Of a DNA stretch of 64,000 nucleotides, positions 1 to 11,730 are shown one piece after another. The stretch is from Calonectria ilicicola (lineage: Eukaryota > Ascomycota > Sordariomycetes > Hypocreales > Nectriaceae), in the NCBI GenBank assembly GCA_020809705.1, contig CP085829.1, positions 5,332,001 through 5,396,000 of the forward strand, in the 5' to 3' direction. Position 1 is the stretch's first letter; the number at the start of each line of letters is the position of its first letter. The translations under genes were made by a program, and so were the position numbers. A model generated the notes under the pieces. That model saw only the letters and a list, made by a program, of their open reading frames with translations. It was not told the origin of the DNA and ran no database searches.

Positions 1-2457
1 TACCCTATAGAGTGTAGGGTCGACGGGAAAAACTGGATTGCGTGCAACAGCTAAAGTTGGCTTACAAGCCGTCTCTCGCCTCTGGCCTCCCTCGCCAACC
101 TCGGCATCCGCCTGTTCATTGTCTGGTCCTACAGCAGAGACATGCGTCTGTCCAGCTGTCCCTGACAATGGCCGCTGACTGACTACTCTCTCCTCACCCA
201 TTCACCCAACGCATGTCACGTAGTATCCAGACATGCTGCTTAGCGCCGCCGCCTCAGGGGCTGTGCCCAAACCACAAGACACTCAGTCCGGGGCCCACCT
301 GTTTTGGCAGCTCTGCGCATTGTTGTGCCCGACGTCACGACTGTTGTTCAGACGGGATGAGCATCCCCATCCACCTGCCCAGGCCCCCAAGGGTTCAAAG
401 GGGTGAAGTGACGCATTGCCGGGATTCTTTGTCAGCCAATCGAGCTGCATCCACTCTCGGCCTCGCGAGCGTTGCGAAAAGGCCCCACTCCATCTAGGCG
501 GCCCTAGCCTTCGGGACACCGCCAAGCTCCATCTCCGTGATGCTGATAAACACAATGAATGACGAAAACTATTGATGTTCTTTTGTCTTCTGTTTCAGAT
601 GCTGCAAACCGCTCCTCTAGGAAAACTCATTGGCTCCTCCGCTTGTACTCGTAAACTCATTGTCGTTGCCGCTGTCCACTCCTTGTGGGGTCGAGCCACT
701 CTTTAGCATGCCAGAGTACGCAAACATATCCATCCAACGCCGAGGCAAGCTGCAGAAGAAAAAAAAAAAAATTCAAATCGAGACTACTCGACTGGATCAC
801 CAGATTCATCATCGTCCCCTCAACGGATCCCCCGACTTCCGTTAATTCACCGACCTTCCGTAGCATCCATGGCCCCAGTGTCAAATCAGCTCGCCCCAAA
901 CTCGTCAATAGCTCGGCCACGAGCCCCTTGTCCCAGCAAGAGTACGCGTACTCGGTGTAGTCGACCGTCATTCCAACCAAAATCTGCCTGCGCATGACGA
1001 CGCCTTGCAACCCCGTACGGTGGAGAAGGGAAGAATGCGCTGCCCTGTTGGAATGGCCCGTTGAATGTCCCGACCGGAGCTTGCCCTCGGCCCCAGTCAC
1101 GATCTAGCCAAGCCAACCGGGCCAGAGAAGCCAGCGGAGACAATAGGGCTCCAAGAAAGATCGGAGACCAGCCTCTCCCGATCATGGTGCCATTAGAGCC
1201 CACTCGGATCTGGATTCATACGTGAAAGGCTGTGTTTTGTTGTCATCCCCCCCTCTTCAGCCCCATCCAGTCCCTAGTGCATATGTCCACGTAAGTTGTT
1301 TGCCCAGATGGTGTGAAGGGAGGACCTGAAGCTTTATCGTTGAGCCTTATTATTCGTAAGCCTAAAATCTTTATTTCGAGCACTCTTTGTTTTGAGTTGG
1401 GATTCAACAAAACGCAAGTTCCTTTATTCGTCAATCACCTAGTCGGAGCTGACGCAAGATGTTAAAATGTCGAACGTCTTCCCTTACGTTTGCCATATAT
1501 ACTATCGACCCTAGCTATAGAAACTAGATGAACCGTTTCCAAGTCTTTTATGATGTCTTGTACAATGTACACCTTGAAGAGTTGTACCCCCATGACTTCC
1601 TCACTTGCATCGCCGCAAAATTCAACTGCTCCAAGACGCCAATCTGGTAGTCAAGAAATAAATAAAATTAGATAATACTTATAAATAAATAAATTTCTTT
1701 ATTTTATTTGTCTAGTCTTTATTTATTCATAATCTCGGTAAGGGATCATAGGAGAAAGTAGAAGGGGCACGATCTTTCAGGGGTTGTCCTGTAGAGCTTA
1801 GATGAAGTTATGGCTTTACTCCCTGCAATAATAGCCCCGACTACTCTTGAGGATTAGCCACCCAAACGAAGATGTGGCGACTTAGTTTGCCTCCCGATAT
1901 GGCCTTTCTGTAAGATTCCACCCGAAAACACACAGAAAATGCCATACATCATCTGTGTGACTATGAGCAGTCATTATCCTGCCCCCAACCTACCATCACA
2001 TATAGCCGCCTAAAATTCTCATCACATCATTGGTGTGGCTGCGTACAATCGCTGCAAGTTCCTCATATAGCCTGCCATCGCAGTAGCTGCCAAAAAGTAG
2101 TTCGCATAATCGTACATTTATCATCACTTTGTAATCTTGTTAATCACTCGATACTCATAATCAAGTGGGTTACCTAACGTGCCAGGCCTGTTGCAAAACG
2201 CCACATACTTGAGTTTCTCTGCCGTAAAGTTATTTCTCACACCGCAGTATCAATCTCTGGTTTCGGCTGTGGGTTGCAAGTTGTGATCCGCCCTGTCAGT
2301 TGGCGAACAGGTGGCGTCAGCTCCACATGTACTTGAATTAACTACTTGATGGTTTCTTTTTGAGTCTTCATACGTGCACACATACCTATAAGATTACCTT
2401 AGATGACAAGCAGGCTGACTTATTACCACTTTAATCTGAGGTTTCTGACAAATATAG
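1..2457. other. Non-coding stretch, left edge
   Basis: I see no supportable gene here. The short ORFs on both strands overlap each other, have no recognisable domain and no good start context. The right half is AT-richer and holds the AT island listed separately. The last bases read as the end of an intron: a CTGAC-type branch and a TAG acceptor at 2455-2457. One or more 5' exons of the following gene may therefore lie here, but I could not identify them. Confidence 0.5.
1653..1730. repeat. AT-rich island with imperfect inverted repeats
   Basis: About 78 bp of nearly pure A+T built from AATAAATAAA-type runs followed by TTTATTTT/TTTATTTATT runs, so the two halves can pair imperfectly. A second island of the same character lies near 5427-5470. 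It may be a small non-autonomous element end or simply low-complexity DNA. Confidence 0.45.
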
Positions 2458-2960
2458 GCATGCCCTCTCCCAACAATCATCAACTGCAAGTGCTTCTAAC
2501 AGTCGCCGCTTGTCTATTAGCAAGAAGTCATCAACCCAAGGAGATGGTCACGATGACAACGCTGCCCGTGATGATGAGAATGTCGGCACCAAGGCCTACC
2601 AAAAACTGGTGACCGAACATGGTGACGTGCTCTACCAGGCATTTGAACGATTCCTTCTCTCTTCAGGCAAAATCCCTTTAATCAAGCGCTCCAAAAACTT
2701 GATGGCAAGCGCTAACTCTTTCGTGGCGGATGCCAAGAGCATACTCACTGGTTTCCTCGATGACACGTCAAGTGGTAAGTTATTTCGCGTCTTTGCATTT
2801 TTGCTTATCTAACTGACGTGCCGCTTTAGTCGCCATCACCCAGCTCCTCGACATTATTACGGGCATGGATGAGCAGAACGTTGAGCTTTACATCACGATG
2901 AGCCGACGCTATAAGCAGGAAAAATCACGCGGAAAGAAGGCTGTCACGACTAGAGACTGA
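2458..2960 (+). CDS. Unrecognised protein, 3' part of a spliced gene
   Basis: I do not recognise this protein. The reading frame opens after a likely acceptor (TAG at 2455-2457) and runs to an intron at 2775-2829 (GTAAGT donor, CTAAC branch, TTTAG acceptor, 55 nt). It resumes in phase and stops at 2958-2960. The visible part is about 148 residues: a Ser/Gln/Asn-rich disordered start, an acidic stretch (DGHDDNAARDDENVG), then a predicted helical region and a basic tail (RRYKQEKSRGKKAV). There is no in-frame ATG early enough, so the start codon must lie in an upstream exon. The clean intron argues for a real, recently functional gene. It sits beside another orphan gene and an ankyrin relic, which suggests accessory DNA. 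Function unknown. Confidence 0.55.
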
Positions 2961-3475
2961 CGTTCAAGGTCGTGAGGGAAGTCAGAGCTCCCTAGCCTAG
3001 AGCCCACGACATGGTCGCAAGGCTCGCCTTGCAAAGACTCCCGGTAGCCGAGCTCATTCCCGAATGGTTATCCTTGACAGTGATGACGACTATGATGATG
3101 ATGAGTAGGTATGCTGCTGGAGGTTTGAAGGAAGTCTCGGGCCTCAGGCTGTGTTCTTGTAAGCAGTGGGCGATTTGACATGGCAAATTCAGGTAGAACG
3201 ATGAATGATATTTCTACTGTGTCTCCGAGGACCAAAATCACTCACGCCTATCATGTCTAGTAGTCTCATGTATCTCGGGCATCGAAATAATTCACCCCAG
3301 TAATCCCTAATGACTTCGCGTATTCCAAGCAACAATCAATCCATCCCAAAAATCCCCGATAAACCTGGTTGCCCGGAAACTAAACAACCCCGATGATGAT
3401 CATACCCATAGCCCTCGATTCCATTCCATAGATTATGATCCCCCTGAAAAATGATCCTAATATGATAGCAATCCG
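2961..3475. other. Intergenic, convergent gene ends
   Basis: This lies between two genes that point toward each other, so it should hold both 3' UTRs and terminators. I see no ORF or repeat of note. Confidence 0.5.
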
Positions 3476-4435
3476 TCATTCCTTCTTCTCGTAAATGACT
3501 CGAATTAATTGAACCATGAGCGTAGTCATGTGCTGGATTTTTTGGTCATAAGCATGAAGGGTCTCCGTAGCAGTTTCGAAGCGGGTTTGGAGCTTCAGTA
3601 GGTCCCCCTTGACTTCCTCGAGCTTTTGATTGAGCTGATTGATTTTTTTGCTCGTTTCTTTCTTTTCGAGCTTCATGGCTTTGTAATTACGTCGCCGCTT
3701 TCTTTCATCGGCACTGACGGAGCCGGACGTGGCGTCGTCACTCTCACTCCCGTTGTCATCACGAGCCTTTCGCTTATTGTCTGGTTTCTTCCCACCATCA
3801 GTGGGATTTCCTTTGATGACAGTTGCCATCAACCCCGTCACGGATTCGTCGTCACTTTCGCCATTACCCTCGGAGTCCTTTTGCTCCTTCTTCTGCAGCA
3901 TCTCGCTCATCGCCTTGATCATGATGTCCTTAGCCCCAAATGGAGCGCACAGCCCCTGAATGAATTTAATGGGATCCTTGGTGATGCCATCATCGGGTTT
4001 GTCTTCTTGTGGGGGCCTTGGGGGATTGTCGGGAGTCTCATCATTCTTCGGCTTCGGGTATGTCATGGTGATCTGATCCACGCCAAATTGCTTCGCGAAT
4101 TCGGTTTTGGTGTTTTGCAGTCTCTCGTCATCAACACCGTAGATGGCAGCCAAAATCCACCATTTCTCCCAGGTCAGACTACCGGTCTTGATATTACTTC
4201 CCTTCTTAAACATTTGGCGATAATACTTATGCGTGACGGGGGATGATTTTGCCTGCCCGCTGACCAGAGCAGCCGAATCATCTACCAGGTAGTTCGTAAT
4301 TGTGTCGACCACTTCATCAGGCATTGACGCTCGATTCTTGTTGAAAAGCTTAACCACGCGCTTGGCGATCACTTGATTTTCATCGTCACCCTGGGGTAGA
4401 GCATTCACCTTCAACGCTGACTTTTTTGCTGGCAT
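3476..4435 (-). CDS. Unrecognised 319-aa coiled-coil protein
   Basis: Single-exon gene with an ATG at 4435. The N-terminal half (about residues 1-135) is folded-looking, with a WEKWWILAAIYGVDDE segment. A Pro/Asp/Glu-rich linker follows (135-165), then a short helical block around 'FIQGLCAPFGAKDIMIKAM', an acidic Ser/Gly/Asp linker, a basic patch (ERKRRRNYKAMKLEKKE) that could be a nuclear signal, and a C-terminal coiled coil of about 65 residues (INQLNQKLEEVKGDLLKLQ). I know no family that fits. Basic patch plus coiled coil suggests a nuclear or DNA-associated dimer, but that is inference. The convergent neighbour at 2458-2960 is also an orphan. The long ORF with consistent codon use makes coding likely. 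Confidence 0.65.
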   Translation of the reverse strand: MPAKKSALKVNALPQGDDENQVIAKRVVKLFNKNRASMPDEVVDTITNYLVDDSAALVSGQAKSSPVTHKYYRQMFKKGSNIKTGSLTWEKWWILAAIYGVDDERLQNTKTEFAKQFGVDQITMTYPKPKNDETPDNPPRPPQEDKPDDGITKDPIKFIQGLCAPFGAKDIMIKAMSEMLQKKEQKDSEGNGESDDESVTGLMATVIKGNPTDGGKKPDNKRKARDDNGSESDDATSGSVSADERKRRRNYKAMKLEKKETSKKINQLNQKLEEVKGDLLKLQTRFETATETLHAYDQKIQHMTTLMVQLIRVIYEKKE

Positions 4436-4804
4436 GATGCTGCACTATGAAGCTGATGACGGTTAATAATCTAACTGGCACTGGATAATCAAATGCATCT
4501 GATGGAGAAGAGTAGACTCACCTCGTGTGATGACGCTGAATAATAGGTGAGGTTGATGATAGAAAAGGGTTGCAAGGTGGAAGCTATGTCTTTGCTTTAG
4601 AGAAAAGTGAATTGTTTGCTTTCGCCACTAGCCGTTATTTCTCTCCTAAAATTCTCCGTCTTACGATTTGTCAAGGGCTAATACAGACGCTTCTAACGCT
4701 TTGGTAATATTAGCAGAGATGTTCGTTTGCGCTTGCTGATTGCTTGCTCCATTAAGCAGACAACACCGCCAGTGACACAAAGACTAGAAATCCTCATCAC
4801 CCCA
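4436..4804. other. Intergenic, divergent upstream region
   Basis: Upstream of the coiled-coil gene on the minus strand. It contains no clear ORF. A GTGATGACG/CTGATGACG-like short repetition occurs near 4450-4545 and may be chance. Confidence 0.4.
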
Positions 4805-5170
4805 ATGAACTTTCTGACACCCAAGACCATACAAGATACCCAAATATCATATTGCGATGGTGAGAAATCTAAATCTATATGTCCAGTTTATAAAAAAAAC
4901 CCCGCAAGAAACGGCGGAATCACCGCTCTCCAAGGCGCTGCCATCATCGGCGACTTGTCACTCATCAGAATCCTTCTCAAGTACGGGGCTGATATTAACG
5001 CACCCTCGGCCCCGAAAAATGGCAGGACTGCGGTTGATGGAGCAGCCGTAACTGTAAGATGGTGTCATCACCTATTAAAATGTTGATTGTATATGATTTT
5101 GGGCTGCACGCAGTATGGAGCCGGTCAGGTTGATCTAGCCGTTACCGCGTTAGTCAGGCTAGGCTATTGA
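4805..5170 (+). pseudogene. Ankyrin-repeat relic (C-terminal fragment)
   Basis: Residues encoded at about 4905-5050 read GGITALQGAAIIGDLSLIRI then LLKYGADINAP and GRTAVDGAA. This is the ankyrin consensus (TALxxAAxxGxxxxxxxLLxxGAD) in the form seen at the C-terminal ends of large fungal NACHT- or NB-ARC-ankyrin and ankyrin-protease proteins. An apparent intron at 5054-5113 (GTAAGA...GCAG, 60 nt, in phase) joins to a short tail ending at the stop at 5168-5170. Only about 1.5 repeats remain and no N-terminal domain is visible upstream. The first ATG in frame is at 4805 and the sequence before the repeat has no recognisable domain. I read this as a truncated remnant, though a very short functional gene is not excluded. 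Confidence 0.6.
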
Positions 5171-6182
5171 AGCTATCTATGGCATGTGATAGAAACGAAG
5201 AGCGTTTTTTGACCAGTTGCTAAAGAGGAATTTTTCTAGGGTAATTTTAGATAGTCTCATTTGAAAGAGGTAAAGCTGTAGGTTCGACCTACGTCAACTC
5301 CCTCCGCCTACTTCACTCCTACAACCTTGCCTAATTATTTACCGCAAATCATACAGTGTGTCCTGTCAATTATTTTCCTCTTCATTGCTTCAAAAATCAA
5401 CAGTCCAAGAACATCAATTTGCTGGCAAAAATACATAAATAAATTTATATAATGTTTATTTATTTTTCTTAGTTAGTCAAGCGTCCTAAGGCGAAAAGAG
5501 AATGGAATGCAGTCCTTCATGGATTGCACTGTATTGAAATGTTGAAGATGGGATGGCGTGTAGTGAACTCTCCACCTTCTCGGTTATTTTGGCCATAACT
5601 TGTAGAAGGATTCGTACTCAGAGTCCAGTGAACTAGTGCAAAATAAATCATTACGATAAAAAAGGTCAAACGGCAATCATGTGGAATCTAATAGCAAAGG
5701 GTATGTATTGATTGATACTTTTTGAGTCTGGCATCCTCTTTCCGCAACAATCTCTCAGGGTATATGAATCAAACCGACCCAAATCTCCGAGTCCAGATCC
5801 CAGACCTATTAAAAACAAAAAAACGCTTTTGCGTGTGCCCGGGCGAGAAGCGACTGTACAAAAATCATATAAACTGCTATTGTATATTCCCGCTTTTTTT
5901 TTTCCATAAGAAAAACCTGCTGTCGCGGTAATGATGGTACCAAGGTTTGTTGATCATTGCTTTTGCTGGCAAGTAGAAACATGTGTGGTTTGGAAGCGAG
6001 TGATCCGATTGGCCAATAAACAAGTAATGAAGAACAAAACCATCCAAAGCAGTACCTTATAAACGCCTAAACCTTTCCCATTGGTTGCCTTGTGGTATCA
6101 TGGTGAGAACAAATATTGCAGACAAAGGAGCGTGATATAACGACAAACAAGATGACAAGATAATAAAAAAGAAACTATTTCA
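5171..6182. other. Non-coding stretch with second AT island
   Basis: No gene is supportable. It contains the AT-rich island at 5427-5470 and, at 5281-5292, a perfect short palindrome (GTAGGT-TCG-ACCTAC) resembling a tRNA T-arm/B box, with no tRNA body around it. The right end should hold the 3' UTR of the minus-strand gene that ends at 6183. Confidence 0.45.
5427..5470. repeat. AT-rich island with short inverted repeat
   Basis: The sequence contains ATAAATAAA, a short AT spacer, then TTTATTTAT, which is its exact reverse complement. Composition and motif match the island at 1653-1730. Together they bracket the orphan-gene segment. Confidence 0.45.
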
Positions 6183-9100
6183 TCAGCCCCAAATGGGCGC
6201 ACCCCGGTATGCTGGGGAATTATAGCTGTGGAGGACGCGGAATGGAGGGTTGTTCCCATACAGAGAGCCATGCGAGCTGGCTCTTCGGTGAGTTGCGTGG
6301 TTGGGTCGTGGGGTTGGTGCTGCATTGTTGGGCGGGTATGACGCAAGGTCGACGCCCTGAATGAGCGATTGTGGCATGTGTTGGTGAGGCGCCTGGTGGC
6401 TGAGAACGTGTCCATTGGGACCTGGAAGCAACTGGGAACGGGAGTGACCGTGACGTTGATAAGGTTGGGGTGAAGGAGCACCCCTGGCCTGAAGCCTGGT
6501 AGGACTTTCAATGATTGGCATCGAATGGCATCGGTCATATCTGGGCTGCGTGACGGGTTGCACAACGGGTTGCGGGACTGATCCAGGAAGGTATAAACCA
6601 GATCCCACACGGGTTGGCATGACTTGACAACCCTGGAATACAGAACCTTGCTGACTATTCATTGGCATGCCTCCGTTGAGAGACATCGCATAAGCCTGAG
6701 CTACACCTGGAGCGGGAGGGTAGCTATGAATATACTCGCGGTGGAGGTCTCGTGGAACAGAGCGCCGCCGAGTTGGAGCTGCGTCGGGTGTGAGAGGCGA
6801 CGGGGGACCATTGGATACATGTCCGCGGGAGCTTTTGACGGATCGAGTGCGCATGCTGACCGGAGGTGCCGTTTTGGTCTTTTTAGTCTGTGAAGACATG
6901 GAGCTCAGCCTGTCATGGCCTTGAGGCTTCGGCGAATTCGGGACAGGAGTCGTCGATGAAGGACGTGAAAAGCTTTGGCGATTAGGGTCGGTGCGATTTC
7001 TGTATCTTGCTGGAAGCTGGTTGGTAGAACTGGTGCCATTGCCGCGTTGGACGTTGGTAGTGTCTGGTGTCTGAGTATTCTGGCCACCGTCAACACTCTT
7101 GGCTTCTTTCGACTGCTTGTCTGAGGAAAACAAAGCCACCGCTGCTTGGGCAACGGAGAGAGTAGCTGCTCGCAGCGAATTGCGTCGCCGGCTAATCATA
7201 TTTGGACGCTCGACTTTGCTTTCTTTGGGGGCTTCTATGGGGGCCTGCTCGGGGGTTTCTGCCACAGGTTCTTTCGAGACATCTTTGGTAGCCTCTTTTA
7301 GAATTTCTTGGGTACTGTTGTTCTGCAGTCCAAGAACATCTGTGCTTCCCACGCTCATAATCGTTCTCAACGTATCTTTGCTTCTCTCGTCACGAAGAAA
7401 TGGCAGGTGCTGGACAGCTGCGGAGCCTCCCTTGCCACGCCCTCGCATATTGGCATGGTTCGGACTCAAAAGCAAGTTCCCGCTGGCGGAACGGTTATCT
7501 CGAACCTTGGGCGGGCCTCTCCGTTGGGAGCCGCTGAGAATTCGCTGGAGTCTACGATTGTTCGCGGCGCTGCCATTATCCGAGAGAAGTGATTTGGTGG
7601 GGGATCCAGACTCTGCTGGAGCGCGGTCTTGGCTCGGAGGACGGCCGGGGCTTGATCGGGATCTGGGCCTCAGCGGCTGAAATTCGCGAGTCTTGCTAGA
7701 GCTCAGTGATGCCATGCCCAGGCGGCTGCCTCGACGAAGGGATGTCAGTGATCGATAAGACGAGCTTTTCGAGGACCTGCTGGCCTCTGGGGTTACGATC
7801 GTCTCCTTCTCAGATGGCTTTGCAGGAGTCTGGGTTGGAGTAACTACAATCTTGAGTTTGGGGGGGGCGCGAGAGCCTCCAGCAGTCTGTCCCGAGCTTG
7901 AGTTGGCTGGGACATCCTCTGGAGTCTTCTCTGGAGATCTGCGCCCAAGATCTGTCACAGCAGATTTCAGACTTCGCAAGGAACGAAGCGATACATTGGA
8001 ACTGTAGCCACTATCTGCCTTGGAAATCCTCTTCCGAGAGCCTTCGGAGGAGGGGCTTGAGACAAAGCCGCTGTCTGACCGGCTCAAGGTCTTGAGCGCC
8101 TTACTCTCAAGCTCGCGTCGAATTCTCTCTGCGGTAGGCTTAGCGTTTGGGTCATCTCTGACATCCAAAATCTCGCCAGTCGAGTATTCTCGGCCGCTGC
8201 TATTCTCAAGCAACGAGTTGTCCTCATCATGGGTGATTTCAATGATGGGATCTGCTGTGGGTTCAAATGGGTTTTTGAAAAGTGACTTCTCCATGGTGGG
8301 CGATGGCGCAACCATGGCTGAAAACGGCGCGCTTCGGTCGAAATATGACGGTGAGGTGTCAGTAGGTGACTTCAGTTCGTCTCTTTCGTCAAATTCCGCG
8401 GAAGGCCTCGGGCTGGGTTGGGGAGATCCGTTCACAACGCGGAGGGAGCCAAATTTAATGCCACCCAATTGCTTGTACTGGCCTTCGCAAGGTGTGACAA
8501 CTCGCTCAAGGGGCTCAGATCTGGTGATTTCTGGCACGTCGGATGGCTGGCTTGTGATTTCCGACTCGATTGAGTTGTGCCGTGTTTCGTCGGGTGTTGC
8601 AGTTACACTGCTCCGGGAACTGGACTTTGTGGACTTGGACGACCTTGTGGACGAGGATTGCTCGCTGGTCTGGGCACGAGTAGCTACACCAGGCGTCTGA
8701 ATAATGGATCGGCGGCGAACTCGCATGTACAGTGACACATCCGAATTGGTCCTGGTGACGGGCGAGTTATCAAGCTGTGCCGGGTGGGAGCTCTTCCAGG
8801 TGTTTTCGGTAATGTCTCCGGTTGGAGAGCAGGTCTCAGATTCAGTCACCATGGACTCTCTTCGGATATCTCGTTCCAGAGTCATGAGTCGCTGAGCTTC
8901 GTAGTTTCTCACGTCGTAGTTGACTGAGCCACGTCTTCCTAGAGACGCCAGACTAAAGAGGAAGAACCATGTTAGCTAATTGCTCTTCTTGGCGCCTGCT
9001 CGCGCTTGGTAGGTTTCAATTCAGTTTCAATGGAGACAAACCTTTCTGGATATGTGTGTGTCCAGGTGGTGCAATCGGTAACCATGGAGTTGGGTCGAGA

Positions 9101-9496
9101 GTCAGTGAAGACCATGCTACTTGATCTTCTCTGGGAGAAGTCGGAACGGAATGATGTAGTCCGAGACACACTGCTCCATCGACGAATGTCCGGATGGGGA
9201 GCGAGGCGCGCAGTCTGGGGAGTTAGAGGGATGTCGATCTCATCTCCGGCCAATGGAGCGCCGATCACTGGGGGGGGTTGATCAATGGGCGATGAGTTGG
9301 CGGTAGTCAAGGCGGGAGTTAAAACAGGAGCGATGGGGACAGAGCCGACAAGATATGATTTTGAAAAGCGGCCATGAGGGGGAGTTGAGCAGGCACCGAG
9401 GTCGAGAAGGGCGGTGTCGGGAGGTTGGAGGCACAGAGGCGGCTTGGAGAGCTTTTGTGGGCGTCGGGGGCCCTCGAGGGAGGGCGTGTTACCCAT
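6183..9496 (-). CDS. Large disordered Ser/Pro-rich protein, putatively myristoylated
   Basis: Two exons: 9496-9042 and 8952-6183, with an 89-nt intron (GTTTGT donor, CTAAC branch, TTTAG acceptor). The joined protein is 1074 residues. It starts MGNTPS, a good N-myristoylation signal (Gly2, Ser6), so membrane attachment is likely. Apart from this it is low-complexity: Ser/Arg/Pro-rich, with many SxxR/RxxS and proline-directed sites, short basic patches (RRRNSLRA, TRRRSVPRD) and a Pro/Gln/His-rich C-terminus. No folded domain or membrane segment is visible. I recognise the pattern of a conserved fungal 'hypothetical' family starting MGNTPS but know no function. A membrane-tethered, kinase-regulated scaffold is inference. 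The long repeat-rich region upstream is its likely promoter and 5' UTR. Confidence 0.85.
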
Positions 9497-10115
9497 GATT
9501 CAGCTGGTCCGCCGGGGTGTGAAGCAAGGGGGATATGCAGCTGGGGAGGGGGAGGGGAGAAAGATCCCTCGGCCAGCTGAGGTGATGTTCAGTAACAAGG
9601 TGATAGCTCCATGCCGCCTGCGTGCATCTAGCGTCAAGTGTCTTGATATCCCGGCAGTTTATAGGCCCAAAGGCAGAGGCAGAAGCAGGCGGCTGGTTTG
9701 GGGGACGCGACCCGGTTTTATGGATGTGAACGAAGCCGCGAACTCGGATGGCGTCTTAGGCAAAGGAAGAAGCCTGGGGGACTGTGCAAAGAAGCAGACT
9801 GAGGTGAAACGCGGACGGATGAGGAGGAAGAAGAAGAGACGAAGGAGGTGACATGGGGACGCGAGACGAGGTTGGAGAGCAGAGGCAAAAGCAGAGGCAG
9901 AAGTAGAGGCAGACAAGGTGGTGGAGCCGGGGGTTTATGATCCATGTCGGGCCTTTGGTGGGGGATGGATGTCACAGGGAGACAAAGACGAAACGGAGAC
10001 GGTGAGGGGTGAGACTCGGGCACAGAAATGCAGCATGCAAATGCAGATGCAGACGCATACGCATAGGCACGCATCATGGATCAAGAAGAGGTCCAAGGGC
10101 AGCAACAGGGAAGGG

Positions 10116-10160
10116 CAACAAACAACAGCAAGCAACAGCAACAGCAACAACAACAACACT
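10116..10160. repeat. CAA/CAG simple repeat
   Basis: Degenerate CAACAG/CAA microsatellite about 0.6 kb upstream of the minus-strand start codon at 9496. Confidence 0.7.
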
Positions 10161-11691
10161 ACGCTAACCCACCACTACCTCACATACCCACCCACACCCA
10201 CACCCATAGGTAGGTACTTAGAGACATACTACTCCAACAATAACAATAACAGCAAGCCACACCCGAGGCGGAGGTGTGGGCGGGGCCGCCCTCTGTGGCC
10301 GAGATTCCTGCGCTGGTGCGAGAACGCACGCAACCAACCAGATGGTTGGCTCAGAAATTGCAAAGATACCTGCCCAGAACGACTGCTAAGGTTGGGACAG
10401 TGATGATCCAAGACACGTTCGCTCCGCCCAAAGCTAGCCTGGCGAAAGACAGAACGCGAAGGGCATGGCACGGCGCGGGCATGTGGAGGTGCTGCCGCTG
10501 CCCAAGGCCAAGTACGAGGTACGAAGGAGGAGGCCGCTGCTGGCCCAGGGCTAGAACGAGACCAGAACGGACAAGGCGAAGCCGTTCTCAGGGGCCCGTC
10601 TTGCTAGCTAGCCGGCCGGGAGATTTCTGAGACTTCTCGTCATGACACGATGCGAGCGACGCCGAGACACTTGGGTACGTGGGACGACGAGCTTCTGTCG
10701 TTTGGCGGTGCTGCAGCTCTGCCGTTCCTGACCTGTACTGCTGGCCTACTGCTGGCCTCCTGTGGCTAGCTGGTGCTAGGCTGGCTGGGTAGCTAGCTAG
10801 CTAGCTCACTAACTGCCCGGCCGGTCCCCAGCTGCTGGGAAGCGAATCGGGCACCCATCTCCTCTCCCATGTGTGCATGTGTTTGTTCAGGTCCAGCTCA
10901 GGTCCAGGTCCACTTCAGTCCATGCCCCATGTCTTTTTTTTTCCCATGTTCTCAATCTCGGCCTCCACCCGCTTCTTGCTTCCCGACTGGAATGCCCCAA
11001 GCAACCCAATCCGGTTTTGAATTTACCATGAGCCCTCTTCCGCAGATTAATTCAATGCCCGCCGCCGCCTCGTCCTTGTTTTGGGGCCTGTTTCGACGGG
11101 CCTTCCTTGCTCTCGTTCCCACCTCGCCCATCACCCGTCATAGATTTGAGCTTTTCCACGCTTCCGGCTACGGCCTCTACCTCTGCATCTCCCCTCATGG
11201 CCATCATGGTCTCGTCAGAGCGCCACCACCCCCGGTCGCAGTTCCGCGGGAGCGTTAAACCCAACATGAGCTAGCCTACACAGCCGAACCAACGCATCAT
11301 CCCACCCAGTTCACCCCGTTCATCCTCGTCATCCACCATCATCTGAGCTGAGATGTGGTTAGGCCATGCCATGTAATGCTACCGCGTTTGCAGCGAGTAG
11401 CTCGACGGTTTCGTATTCCTCCTGCTAACTTCGCTGCTAGCCGTCAATTGCTCGTGTCCGAGCCTCATCGGATCCGCTCAGACCATGGTTTTTGTTTAAT
11501 TCGCAATTGATTAATCACCTGCTCCGTTGTTGGTCTTTTTTTATTTTTTCAGAGTTCCACCGTCTCATGACCACCGCATCCTCCATCATGAAAATTACAT
11601 CACCCACCGCGGCTGTCTCACACCATGAGACCATCCCCTCTCTCTCAAGACACGCATACGTACGTACACATAAGAAAAAAAAAATAGAGAG

Positions 11692-11730
11692 ACACACCCA
11701 CACGCACGCACACACACACACACACACACC
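11692..11730. repeat. (CA)n microsatellite
   Basis: Imperfect then perfect CA dinucleotide tract of about 38 bp, preceded by an A-run. Confidence 0.85.

Noticed and set aside
5275..5300. Possible tRNA T-arm/B box (GGTTCGACC)
   Set aside because: Only the short palindrome fits. No acceptor, D-arm or anticodon arm can be placed upstream at normal spacing.
7099..8700. Long plus-strand frames opposite the 1074-aa gene
   Set aside because: Antisense shadows of a Ser-rich coding sequence; the minus strand has the intron, start signal and consistent protein.
9718..10159. Leu/Ser-rich ORFs over the repeat-rich upstream region
   Set aside because: They are translations of simple repeats (CAG, GAG, GCA) and stay open only because the repeats lack stops.
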